A program made the position numbers and the translations under genes. Positions 56,143 to 64,000 of a stretch of DNA of 64,000 nucleotides are shown in pieces. The stretch is from Aliidiomarina celeris (GTDB taxonomy: Bacteria > Pseudomonadota > Gammaproteobacteria > Enterobacterales > Alteromonadaceae): positions 641,660-705,659 of the forward strand of contig NZ_QMIL01000002.1 of the NCBI RefSeq assembly GCF_003316875.1. Reading direction: 5' to 3'. Numbering within the stretch: the first letter of the stretch is position 1; each line of letters opens with the position of its first letter. The notes under the pieces were generated by a model. That model was not told where the DNA came from. It searched no databases and saw only the letters and a program-made list of their open reading frames with translations.

Positions 56143-57541
56143 GACTTTAGGGTGGTTAAGCCTGTTACCTTCGTTGCTGGCCATTGCCGTAGCAATTGTT
56201 ACGCGAAAAGTAGTATGGGCGCTATTGGGCGGTGTTATTTTTGCGCATCTTCTTCTGTTTTCACCCAACTATATCGACGGCGGAATCTCTGCTGTTGTTG
56301 GCTTAGGTGAGTCGCTACTGGCGCCCGGTAATATGATGATTTGGGGGTTCACGCTCGCCATTGGCGCACTCTTTGGTGTGCTGGAAACCGGTGGTACGTT
56401 TCGCTCGTTTGTGCAGGCGCTAGAGCGCCGGCAATGGGTGCATAATCGGCGGCGCGCGAGGTTGTTCACTTGGCTACTCGGCGTGGCGGTATTTATTGAG
56501 TCGAACGTGTCTATTATGACCGCGGGCACAACCTCACGGCCAGTGTATGATCGGCTCGGCATTTCGCGTCAGAAACTCGCGTATTTGATCGACTCCACCT
56601 GTGCACCGGTGTGTATTCTTATTCCACTGAATGCGTGGGGGGCGTTTAACCTCGGTTTAATTGGCCAACAGGATATTGAGAACCCGCTCACCACACTGGC
56701 GGCTGCTGTTGTACTGAATGCCTATGCGGTTTTTGCTTTGTTTTTAGCCCTATGGGTGGCGTGGTCGGGCTGGAGTTTTGGCCCTATGCGGGCATTTGAA
56801 CGCGCCGCCCAAGAGCATGCGGTAGAGGCACAATTACAAGCAACGCCAGAGCCAACGAATCGTAAGGCGGTAGTGACTGTTGTTGGCGCATTAGTCACCA
56901 TGGTTGCCATGGTACCTATAATGCTGTGGTTGACTGGCGAAGGCTCGCTGATTCAGGGCGACGGCATGAAGAGTGTTTTCGTGGCCATTTATGCGGCGCT
57001 GGTGCTTGCTATTGTGGGGACACTTTGGGCTATCCCAGGCTCTGCTGGCCGTATTTTTACCGGCATAGCGCGCGGTGCGTGGAAGATTCTACCTATCGCT
57101 GTCATTCTATGGTTGGCAATTAGCCTTGGCGACGTTACCCGTATGTTGGGCACAGGTGAGTATTTAACAGGGGTATTAAATCAATCCTTCCCGGTGTTTG
57201 TGCTGCCGGCATTGGTGTTTGTGCTGTCAGCGCTAACAGCCTTTGCAATCGGTTCTAGCTGGGGCACTTTTGCACTGATGCTGCCGCTTGCCATTCCACT
57301 CGCATTGGGGCTCGGTATTCCCGCACCACTCATGATTGGCGCCGCCTTGGGCGGAGGCATTTTCGGCGACCATGCGTCGCCTATTAGCGATACCACTATT
57401 ATTGCGTCGCTTGCCTCCGGCTCGGAACATATTGATCATGTGCGTACGCAATTACCGTACGCACTACTGGCGGCAATTGCGGCGGTTATTTTCTATTTAA
57501 TTGTGGGTTGGTTCGCGAGCTTTCAGGCACAAGCGTTTTAG
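56135..57541 (+). CDS. NhaC family Na+/H+ antiporter
   Basis: A 468-residue membrane protein with about eleven spans, of the NhaC/ion-transporter superfamily. Recognisable blocks are VFIESNVSIMTAGTTSRPVYD, LIDSTCAPVCILIPLNAWGA (given in short form: DSTCAPVCILIPLNAWGA), SALTAFAIGSSWGTFALMLPLA and GGGIFGDHASPISDTTIIAS; the last two are the most conserved transport-core motifs of the family. Na+/H+ exchange or amino-acid-coupled exchange are both known in this group. It would suit a marine or halophilic host. ATG start inside the SGNH gene; tadA starts 16 bp after the stop. Confidence 0.85.
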   Translation: MNETLGWLSLLPSLLAIAVAIVTRKVVWALLGGVIFAHLLLFSPNYIDGGISAVVGLGESLLAPGNMMIWGFTLAIGALFGVLETGGTFRSFVQALERRQWVHNRRRARLFTWLLGVAVFIESNVSIMTAGTTSRPVYDRLGISRQKLAYLIDSTCAPVCILIPLNAWGAFNLGLIGQQDIENPLTTLAAAVVLNAYAVFALFLALWVAWSGWSFGPMRAFERAAQEHAVEAQLQATPEPTNRKAVVTVVGALVTMVAMVPIMLWLTGEGSLIQGDGMKSVFVAIYAALVLAIVGTLWAIPGSAGRIFTGIARGAWKILPIAVILWLAISLGDVTRMLGTGEYLTGVLNQSFPVFVLPALVFVLSALTAFAIGSSWGTFALMLPLAIPLALGLGIPAPLMIGAALGGGIFGDHASPISDTTIIASLASGSEHIDHVRTQLPYALLAAIAAVIFYLIVGWFASFQAQAF

Positions 57542-57557
57542 TGAGCACGGTACGAAT

Positions 57558-58076
57558 ATGAATGATACTGCTGAAACCGATCTGGTTTTTATGCGCGAGG
57601 CCATTGCTGAAGCAGAACTTGCAGCGGCGGAAGGCGAGGTGCCGGTGGGTGCCGTAGCCGTGTATAAAAATGAAATTGTGGGGCGTGGTCGGAACCAAGT
57701 CATAACGCTACTTGATCCTTCAGCGCATGCCGAGATGTTGGCAATCCGTGCGGCGGCAAAGACTATTGGGAATTATCGGCTCAATGAGGTTACGCTCTAT
57801 GTCACGTTAGAGCCTTGCCCTATGTGTGCGGGGTTGTTGGTGCATAGCCGTATTTCGCGGCTGGTGTTTGCCACGCCGGATTTAAAAACCGGTGCTGCGG
57901 GGAGCGTATTCAGTTTGCTGCAAGCGCCACAGCTGAATCATCAAGTGGCGGTAACCCAAGGTGTTTGCCAAAGCCAGTGCGCCACTATGTTGAGCGAATT
58001 TTTTCGAGTGCGAAGGGCTGCTAAGAAGCGCCTTCGTTCGTTGCCAAGTGAACGTATTCAGGATCAAGGCAAATAG
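57558..58076 (+). CDS. tadA: tRNA-specific adenosine deaminase TadA
   Basis: TadA deaminates A34 to inosine in tRNA-Arg(ACG) and is essential in most bacteria. The 172 residues contain the zinc and catalytic motifs DPSAHAEMLAIRAA (His and Glu of HAE) and TLEPCPMCAGLLVHSRI (PCxxC). The C-terminal helix FFRVRRAAKK is typical. I chose the ATG at 57558 (MNDTAETDLVFM) rather than an upstream in-frame start inside the antiporter gene. Its last 56 bases overlap a small basic open frame on the other strand. Confidence 0.95.
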   Translation: MNDTAETDLVFMREAIAEAELAAAEGEVPVGAVAVYKNEIVGRGRNQVITLLDPSAHAEMLAIRAAAKTIGNYRLNEVTLYVTLEPCPMCAGLLVHSRISRLVFATPDLKTGAAGSVFSLLQAPQLNHQVAVTQGVCQSQCATMLSEFFRVRRAAKKRLRSLPSERIQDQGK

Positions 58077-58215
58077 GCGACCGACGCTTATTGTTCTCGC
58101 CGAATGAAATTAAATAAAACCATTTTTGCCTGCGTTCGGCATGCCTACGGGTATGAACACGGCGCAGTTGGTGACGACGTTCGTTGCGAAGGGGACGTTT
58201 GCGAACTTTTGCCAT
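58021..58215 (-). CDS. Possible 64-residue highly basic protein, convergent with tadA
   Basis: An ATG-initiated frame of 64 codons (MAKVRKRPLRNERRHQLRR ...) with about 18 arginines in the first 45 residues, then a less charged end (PICLDPEYVHLATNEGAS). The ATG has AGG about nine bases upstream. It lies 78 bp downstream of mltF on the same strand and overlaps the tadA 3' end by 56 bases. The extreme composition suggests nucleic-acid or ribosome binding if real. I do not recognise a family, and it may be a chance frame. Confidence 0.35.
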   Translation of the reverse strand: MAKVRKRPLRNERRHQLRRVHTRRHAERRQKWFYLISFGENNKRRSPICLDPEYVHLATNEGAS

Positions 58216-58293
58216 AACCATTACCTGCCTTAGAACGTGTAGAGCCGATGCCAATATGTGAGTGTTATGTGTATCAAGTTTTACGTGTAATTG

Positions 58294-59748
58294 CTACTGA
58301 TCAGACAGCTCGCCGGCGTATTCAATTTCGGTCGGCTGTGAATAAGGAATTTTTCCCTGCTGGTCGAGCCAAAGCAAGGTGTCGTAATAACGACGAATAT
58401 TGCCGACATAGCGCACCGGCTCGTCACCACGCGCATAGCCAAAACGGGTGGTGCGATAAAATTGCTTTTGCCGCAGTAACGGTAGTCGCTGGCGCACGTC
58501 AATCCAGTAGTCGGGGTTTCCCCCTTGGCGTTCAGTAATAATGCGCGCGTCGTTTAAATGCCCCATGCCTACATTATAAGCCGCGAGCGCAAACCATGTG
58601 CGGTCAGGCTCAGTAATGCGTGCTGGAATACGACTTTTCATGCGGGCAAGATACTGTGCGCCACCGCGAATACTCTCTTCCGCGTCTAACCGGCTGCGTA
58701 CACCCATTGACCGTGCTGTGGGTAGCGTTAGCATCATCATGCCGCGAACGCCGGTGGGCGAGCGCGCCCATGGGTCCCAATGCGACTCTTGGTAACTCAG
58801 TGCTGCGAGTAAGCGCCAGTCGAGATCGCCCGCATAGCGTTGAAAAAGTGGAATATAGTCGGCTAATTTTGTTTCTACCGCGGCAATAAAGGCGCGGGTG
58901 TCAACATAGTTAAACTCCTCCACATGGCCAAAATAGCGATCGCTCAACTTAGCAATATGGCCGCTGTAATGTTGCTGGCCTAAATACTCAATCGCAACCG
59001 CGTACAAGGTGTCGTCGCCGTGGGGCGGAAAAGCCCACGCTAACGGCACTTCCTCACGAACGGTAAAGGCGATACTGAGATCGGGGTAATAACGCCGTTT
59101 AATGTCGAGCAAATGCGAGTCCACCAAGGTGAAGTCGATGGTTTCGTTCATAACCTGCTCGAGTAATTCGTCGGCGTCGTAAAGCGGGGTGGCACTCCAC
59201 TCTAGGTGCGGGTAAATGGCTTGCATGCGCAGCATGAGTTCTTCATGGCTACTGTCGGTCACCACCCGAATTTTACCCTCCACTTGGCTCCAGTCGCGGG
59301 GGCGGTCGCGGGTACCCTGCCGATACACCAGTTTCTGCTCAATATTAAAATACGCTGGGGTAAAGCGCAGCCGCTCGCGACGTTGATCGGTTACGTCTAA
59401 ACCGGCGGCAAGCAAATCGACCTGGCCCGTGTCGAGCAGCTGCCATAACTCTCGCAGATCCACTGCGGGTATCATTTCCAGTTCAACATTGAGGGTGTCG
59501 GCGAAGCCTTGCGCTAATTCGTATTCAAAGCCACTACGAATGTCATTGCGTAGCTGATAATTGGTCGGGTTCATCAGTGTGCCAACACGCAGCTGGCCTC
59601 GCTCTTGAACTTGCTCAAGGGCACTCGGTGGCAATTGTTCGGTGCCACAAGCGGTTAGCCACAGCAAAATAATGAGCCCCAAAAGGCCTTGTTTTTGAAT
59701 TACTTTTTGCCCGCGTTTTCGCATAGAGTTTTGCATAGGGTTCAGCAT
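58294..59748 (-). CDS. mltF: Membrane-bound lytic murein transglycosylase F
   Basis: MltF is an outer-membrane lipoprotein that cleaves peptidoglycan glycan strands to anhydromuropeptides. The 484 residues show a basic leader, a hydrophobic segment and lipobox LTACG. A periplasmic solute-binding-like domain (about 45-280; RGQLRVGTLMNPTNYQL) is followed by the SLT catalytic domain (about 290-460; LAALSYQESHWDPWARSPTG with catalytic Glu, then GMMMLT and ALAAYNVGMGHL). ATG start. It is divergent from purL, the conserved arrangement in Gammaproteobacteria. Confidence 0.94.
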   Translation of the reverse strand: MLNPMQNSMRKRGQKVIQKQGLLGLIILLWLTACGTEQLPPSALEQVQERGQLRVGTLMNPTNYQLRNDIRSGFEYELAQGFADTLNVELEMIPAVDLRELWQLLDTGQVDLLAAGLDVTDQRRERLRFTPAYFNIEQKLVYRQGTRDRPRDWSQVEGKIRVVTDSSHEELMLRMQAIYPHLEWSATPLYDADELLEQVMNETIDFTLVDSHLLDIKRRYYPDLSIAFTVREEVPLAWAFPPHGDDTLYAVAIEYLGQQHYSGHIAKLSDRYFGHVEEFNYVDTRAFIAAVETKLADYIPLFQRYAGDLDWRLLAALSYQESHWDPWARSPTGVRGMMMLTLPTARSMGVRSRLDAEESIRGGAQYLARMKSRIPARITEPDRTWFALAAYNVGMGHLNDARIITERQGGNPDYWIDVRQRLPLLRQKQFYRTTRFGYARGDEPVRYVGNIRRYYDTLLWLDQQGKIPYSQPTEIEYAGELSDQ

Positions 59749-59793
59749 AGCTTTGTTATACCACTTTCTCAGTCGTGGTGCAGGTCAATGTTG

Positions 59794-59809
59794 TCGCAAA
59801 ATGTTGCAC
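59794..59809 (+). promoter_or_regulatory. PurR-like operator upstream of purL
   Basis: TCGCAAAATGTTGCAC contains the perfect palindrome GCAA-AATG-TTGC and agrees with the PurR pattern at most informative positions except the central CG and the two ends. It lies 57 bp upstream of the purL start, next to a TATACT (59817-59822). purL is a PurR target in E. coli. Confidence 0.35.
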
Positions 59810-59865
59810 AAGTCAGTATACTATGACGCCATTCAAACCCCCCAAATCGAGCTGGAGTCTGTCCT

Positions 59866-62800
59866 GTGATAATAGTTCAAGGTGCTGCTGCACTGTCGTC
59901 ATTTCGTGCTGAAAAAATTCTCGAGCGGTTGAAGCAGAGCGGCGTTGCCGTTGAGAATATCACTGCGCAGTATTTTCATTTTGTCGAAACAACCACAGAC
60001 CTCGCGAATGAGGAATTGTCGAAACTCGAAGCATTGCTCGGTGGCCGGGTTGTTACTGAAGATACAACCTCCACAGCGCCGAACGCCTTTGTGGTGGTGC
60101 CTCGGCTCGGTACTATTTCGCCTTGGTCGTCAAAGGCGTCGGATATCGTTCATAACTGTGGTCTACCCGCGATTAAACGCGTTGAGCGCGGCGTAGTGTG
60201 GCGGTTTGAAAGTGGCGACGGTAACGAACCCGCGGTACACAAAAAAGTGGCCAGTTTGGTGCACGACCGTATGACGGAAAGCGTACTGAGCACTTTGGCA
60301 GACGCGGAAACCTTGTTTGCGGTGCAAACACCAGCGCCCATGCAGCATGTTGATATTCTGAGCGGCGGTAAACAAGCGTTGGTCGAGGCGAATCAAAGCA
60401 TGGGGCTCGCGCTCGCCGACGACGAAATAGACTACTTAGTTGCAAGCTTTGAGCGTTTGGAGCGAAATCCAAGTGATGTTGAGCTGTATATGTTCGCGCA
60501 GGCCAACTCGGAACATTGCAGGCATAAAATTTTTAATGCGTCGTGGACCATCGACGGTGTGGCGCAAGAAAAGTCATTGTTTAAAATGATTAAGCGCACC
60601 TTTGAAGCAACGCCTGACTATGTATTGTCTGCATATAAAGACAACGCTGCGGTTATGGAAGGCAGTGAAGCGGGGCGCTTTTTCCCTACTGAACAGCACG
60701 AATATCGTTACCACGGTGAGCCTGTTCATATTCTCATGAAGGTAGAAACCCACAACCACCCCACTGCAATTTCGCCCTTCCCAGGCGCAGCCACCGGCTC
60801 TGGGGGTGAGATTCGCGACGAGGGAGCAACAGGCATTGGCGCTAAACCTAAAGCGGGGTTAACCGGGTTTACCGTGTCCAACCTTTGTATTCCTGGCTTT
60901 GAACAGCCATGGGAAGTCGACTTCGGTCGCCCTGGCCGCATTGTGAGCGCGCTCGACATTATGATTGAAGGGCCACTGGGTGGTGCGGCGTTTAACAACG
61001 AATTTGGGCGCCCGAATCTTACCGGTTACTTCCGTACGTACGAAGCCCAAGTGAACAGCTTTAACGGTGAAGAAATACGGGGTTACCACAAACCCATTAT
61101 GATCGCAGGTGGCTTGGGTAACATTCGCGAAAATCATGTGCAAAAACGCGAAATTCCAGTTGGAGCCCCACTTATTGTGCTCGGTGGCCCGGCGATGAAT
61201 ATTGGTTTGGGCGGCGGTGCTGCGTCATCGATGGCGTCGGGTGAGTCTACTGAAGATCTTGATTTTGCGTCGGTACAGCGAGAAAACCCAGAAATGGAAC
61301 GCCGTTGCCAAGAAGTCATTGACCGTTGTTGGCAGCTTGGCGAAGAAAACCCAATTGTATTTATTCACGACGTAGGCGCTGGCGGTATTTCAAACGCTTT
61401 GCCCGAGTTAGTGAATGACGGCGAACGCGGTGGCTCTTTTGAGCTGCGGGCTGTTCCGAACGACGAGCCTGGCATGCCGCCAGTAGCGGTGTGGTGCAAT
61501 GAGTCACAAGAACGCTATGTACTGGCCATTGCACCAGAGCGCTTGCAAACTTTTACAGAGCTCTGTGCGCGCGAGCGCGCGCCGTTTGCGGTGGTGGGTG
61601 AAGCCACAGAAGCGCGTGAACTAAAGCTTTACGACAAGGTATTCGACAATTATCCCGTTGATATGCCTCTCGACGTGCTGCTGGGCAAACCACCGAAAAT
61701 GCATCGTGAAGCAACAACCTTAGCGCCTCGTGGCGATCATTTTAATGTGGCTGCTATTGATATTAAAGACGCCGTTCAGCGCGTATTGCGGTTGCCTGCG
61801 GTGGCTGAGAAAACCTTCTTGATTACCATCGGCGACCGGTCGGTAACGGGGTTGGTGGCGCGTGATCAAATGGTAGGCCCGTGGCAAATACCGGTGGCAG
61901 ACTGCGCGGTAACTGCGGCTTCATACGACAGCTACGCAGGTGAAGCCATGGCCATGGGTGAGCGTACGCCGGTGGCTTTATTGAACCATGCCGCGTCGGC
62001 GCGGTTAGCCGTTGCCGAAGCGGTTACCAATATTGCCGCCACCGAAATAGGTGATTTAAAGCGCATTAAACTTTCCGCCAACTGGATGGCCGCAGCCGGG
62101 CACCCGGGCGAAGACGCGGGTTTATATGAAGCGGTGAAAGCCGTGGGTGAAGAGCTTTGTCCGGCACTGGGCATTACCATTCCTGTGGGCAAAGACTCCA
62201 TGTCGATGAAAACTCAGTGGCAAACGGAACAGGGTGAAGAGCGTGCAGTAACCTCGCCTTTGTCGCTTATTATTACAGCTTTTGCTCGGGTAACGGATAT
62301 TCGTAAAACAGTGACACCGCAGCTGCGACCAGAACAAGGCGGTCGGTTGTTGTTGTTAGACCTAGGCATGGGCAAAAACCGCGTAGGTGGCTCGGCGCTT
62401 GCGCAAGTTTATGGACAACTCGGCAGCGAACCTGCCGACCTCGACGCACCGGAGCATTTGGCGTTTTTCTTCGCGCAAATTCAGCACTTGGTTGCCAATA
62501 GAGAGCTGATTGCGTATCACGACCGTGGTGACGGTGGTCTGTTTGTCACGTTAGCGGAAATGGCATTTGCCGGCCATTGTGGCGTGCGTGTTAACTTGCC
62601 AGATGCAGCCGAGTCCAGCGCAGCGTTATTTGCTGAAGAAATTGGTGCAGTGGTACAGGTGTCGAACGACACCGCAGCCGCCATGCACAAACGTTTCGCA
62701 GACGCAGGCTATGCCGAGATGTTAGTCGACTTAGGCGAAGTGTTAGCCGCAGATCAAATTGAAATTCGCCAAAATAGCCAATTGGTTTTCGCAGCGAAAC

Positions 62801-63771
62801 GCTCTGAACTGCGCGCAATTTGGGCTGAAACCACCGACCAGATGCAGCGGCTGCGCGACAACCCAAGCTGTGTTGAGCAGGAATGGGCAATAAAAACCGA
62901 CGTGAATAACCCCGGTTTGCATGCCGAATTAAGCTTTGATCCGAGCGACGACATTACCGTAGCCGCTGGTAAATCGGCCATGCTGAATTTAGGTGCGGCC
63001 CCGCAAGTTGCGATTTTGCGCGAACAAGGGGTGAATTCGCACTATGAAATGGCGGCGGCTTTTGATCGTGCAGGCTTTAAAGCCATCGACGTGCACATGA
63101 GCGACATTCTCAGCGGCCGACAAAACCTTAGCGATATGCAAGTGCTGGCGGCCTGCGGCGGATTCTCATACGGTGACGTGCTGGGTGCCGGCGGCGGTTG
63201 GGCGCGGTCTATTTTATTTAACGACCGTGCGCGTAGCGTATTTGCGGACTTCTTTGCGCGCAACGACACCCTCGCTTTAGGGGTGTGTAATGGTTGCCAG
63301 ATGTTGTCGACGTTGGCTGAGCTTATTCCCGGCACGGAAGACTGGCCGCGTTTTGTGACCAACCGCTCTGAGCGTTTCGAAGCGCGTGTGGCCATGGTGG
63401 AAGTGCAGCAAAATAATTCTCCGTGGTTCAGCGGTATGGTGGGTTCAAGAGTGCCGATTGCCGTGTCGCATGGTGAAGGGCGTACGTTGTATCAGGCACC
63501 GGAGCAGCAAGCAGCCTTGGCAGCTCGCCAAGGCGTAGCGTTGCGTTATGTCGACAACTACGGCCAGGTAACCGAGCAGTACCCAGCTAACCCGAATGGC
63601 TCTGAGCAAGGGGTGACTGGTATTGTTAATGCAGACGGGCGGGTTGCGATTATGATGCCGCATCCGGAGCGGGTGTTCCGTGCGGTTGCAAACTCTTGGT
63701 ATCCGGAAACTTGGGGAGAAGACGGGGCATGGACCCGTTTGTTCCGTAACGCGCGCGTAACCCTAGGTTAA
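59866..63771 (+). CDS. purL: Phosphoribosylformylglycinamidine synthase PurL
   Basis: The large single-chain PurL makes FGAM from FGAR, glutamine and ATP in purine synthesis. The 1301 residues have an N-terminal PurS-like domain, a linker with [18 protein letters not shown], and two AIRS-type halves with [20 protein letters not shown] and ISDGE-like [14 protein letters not shown]. The C-terminal glutamine amidotransferase has [26 protein letters not shown] (catalytic Cys) and [11 protein letters not shown]. The start is GTG, with GGAG nine bases upstream. The last codons and the stop lie inside a GC-rich repeat. Confidence 0.97.
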   Translation: MIIVQGAAALSSFRAEKILERLKQSGVAVENITAQYFHFVETTTDLANEELSKLEALLGGRVVTEDTTSTAPNAFVVVPRLGTISPWSSKASDIVHNCGLPAIKRVERGVVWRFESGDGNEPAVHKKVASLVHDRMTESVLSTLADAETLFAVQTPAPMQHVDILSGGKQALVEANQSMGLALADDEIDYLVASFERLERNPSDVELYMFAQANSEHCRHKIFNASWTIDGVAQEKSLFKMIKRTFEATPDYVLSAYKDNAAVMEGSEAGRFFPTEQHEYRYHGEPVHILMKVETHNHPTAISPFPGAATGSGGEIRDEGATGIGAKPKAGLTGFTVSNLCIPGFEQPWEVDFGRPGRIVSALDIMIEGPLGGAAFNNEFGRPNLTGYFRTYEAQVNSFNGEEIRGYHKPIMIAGGLGNIRENHVQKREIPVGAPLIVLGGPAMNIGLGGGAASSMASGESTEDLDFASVQRENPEMERRCQEVIDRCWQLGEENPIVFIHDVGAGGISNALPELVNDGERGGSFELRAVPNDEPGMPPVAVWCNESQERYVLAIAPERLQTFTELCARERAPFAVVGEATEARELKLYDKVFDNYPVDMPLDVLLGKPPKMHREATTLAPRGDHFNVAAIDIKDAVQRVLRLPAVAEKTFLITIGDRSVTGLVARDQMVGPWQIPVADCAVTAASYDSYAGEAMAMGERTPVALLNHAASARLAVAEAVTNIAATEIGDLKRIKLSANWMAAAGHPGEDAGLYEAVKAVGEELCPALGITIPVGKDSMSMKTQWQTEQGEERAVTSPLSLIITAFARVTDIRKTVTPQLRPEQGGRLLLLDLGMGKNRVGGSALAQVYGQLGSEPADLDAPEHLAFFFAQIQHLVANRELIAYHDRGDGGLFVTLAEMAFAGHCGVRVNLPDAAESSAALFAEEIGAVVQVSNDTAAAMHKRFADAGYAEMLVDLGEVLAADQIEIRQNSQLVFAAKRSELRAIWAETTDQMQRLRDNPSCVEQEWAIKTDVNNPGLHAELSFDPSDDITVAAGKSAMLNLGAAPQVAILREQGVNSHYEMAAAFDRAGFKAIDVHMSDILSGRQNLSDMQVLAACGGFSYGDVLGAGGGWARSILFNDRARSVFADFFARNDTLALGVCNGCQMLSTLAELIPGTEDWPRFVTNRSERFEARVAMVEVQQNNSPWFSGMVGSRVPIAVSHGEGRTLYQAPEQQAALAARQGVALRYVDNYGQVTEQYPANPNGSEQGVTGIVNADGRVAIMMPHPERVFRAVANSWYPETWGEDGAWTRLFRNARVTLG

Positions 63772-63838
63772 CGCGCGCCGGTGTTGAATTTGGATATCGG
63801 TTTACGCGCGCGTAACCCTGGGTTAACGCGCGGCGGTG
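63749..63838 (+). repeat. Duplicated 35-bp GC-rich palindromic element at the purL 3' end
   Basis: Two direct copies of 35 bp lie at 63749-63783 and 63804-63838 and match at 33 positions. Each is an imperfect hairpin with CGCGCG ends and a TAACC/GGTTA inner stem around CTA or CTG. The first copy encodes the last purL residues (ARVTLG) and the stop codon. There is no T-run, so canonical termination is unlikely. Confidence 0.8.
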
Positions 63839-63956
63839 CCGCGCCTTGTATCTCTCACGGTGAAATGTTTAGCTAGCATTTCACCAATGAAGTAAGTGAG
63901 GTAGTGCCGCGCCTTAGTCATCGAGACTGTGACGTAGAAAGAACCCCTTACTTCAT
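63836..63956. repeat. Short direct and inverted repeats in the tail after purL
   Basis: No gene is visible here. GTGCCGCGCCTT occurs twice (63836-63847 and 63904-63915). GGTGAAATG (63859-63867) pairs with CATTTCACC (63877-63885), and ATGAAGTAAG (63887-63896) pairs with CTTACTTCAT (63947-63956). The density suggests structured RNA, a protein-binding region or the edge of a repeat element that continues past the window. Confidence 0.55.
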
Positions 63957-64000
63957 ATCCTCATTCAAACTGAATGGTATCTTAGCGCTTCGTAATACGA

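Overview
The window reads as an uninterrupted piece of core chromosome from a marine gammaproteobacterium of the Alteromonadales, most likely Idiomarinaceae (Idiomarina, Aliidiomarina or Pseudidiomarina). The evidence is gene content and order: DUF2982 and DUF3545 proteins, MutH (which implies Dam methylation), rlmN-rodZ-ispG-hisS-yfgM-bamB-der, a gspC-N operon, guaB-guaA, and tadA/mltF/purL. The genus assignment is inference. I see no rRNA, tRNA, CRISPR array, transposase, integrase or phage gene. No gene-free stretch exceeds 300 bases; the longest are about 235 bases before ndk and 229 bases after purL.

Layout. 1-4756: minus-strand genes for a membrane sensor cut by the window edge, the rRNA methylase RsmC, a FapA/DUF342 protein, an Hpt protein and a FlgO-like lipoprotein. 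4842-9690: a ribosomal-protein S6 modification cluster (M14-type deacylase, RimK, retropepsin-like protease), an MscS channel with a DUF432 partner, and a divergent EAL phosphodiesterase. 9665-19432: DUF2982, a 42-residue membrane miniprotein, mutH, then rppH-ptsP-TauE-lgt-thyA, a response regulator with a CheC-like phosphatase domain plus a PAS protein, and tcdA facing csdE. 19630-24426: etfBA, a DUF1302 outer-membrane protein, ung and a DUF3545 gene.

24493-38126: suhB, trmJ, a lone iscS, msrA, ndk, rlmN, rodZ, ispG, hisS, yfgM, bamB, der, hslO, hslR. In relatives this is where the whole isc operon and usually pilW sit. Here only iscS remains, and its product ends where the IscU-binding tail should begin. 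38332-49677: a complete, tightly packed type II secretion operon gspCDEFGHIJKLMN without gspO. 49748-64000: a second MscS channel, xseA, the GMP operon guaBA, a free-standing SGNH lipoprotein and an NhaC-type antiporter inserted between guaA and tadA, then tadA, mltF and purL, followed by a repeat-rich tail.

The genes are mostly housekeeping: purine synthesis (guaB, guaA, purL), translation and RNA modification (rsmC, rimK, tcdA, trmJ, rlmN, tadA, hisS), DNA repair (mutH, ung, xseA), envelope assembly (lgt, bamB, rodZ, mltF, T2SS) and electron transfer (etfBA). I found no clearly new defence or mobile system. The most interesting points are the collapsed isc locus, MetJ-like boxes before msrA, a perfect 15-bp inverted repeat before rlmN, the rim cluster beside a c-di-GMP enzyme, a terminator-like stem that contains the flgO ribosome binding site, and the repeats that overlap the end of purL.
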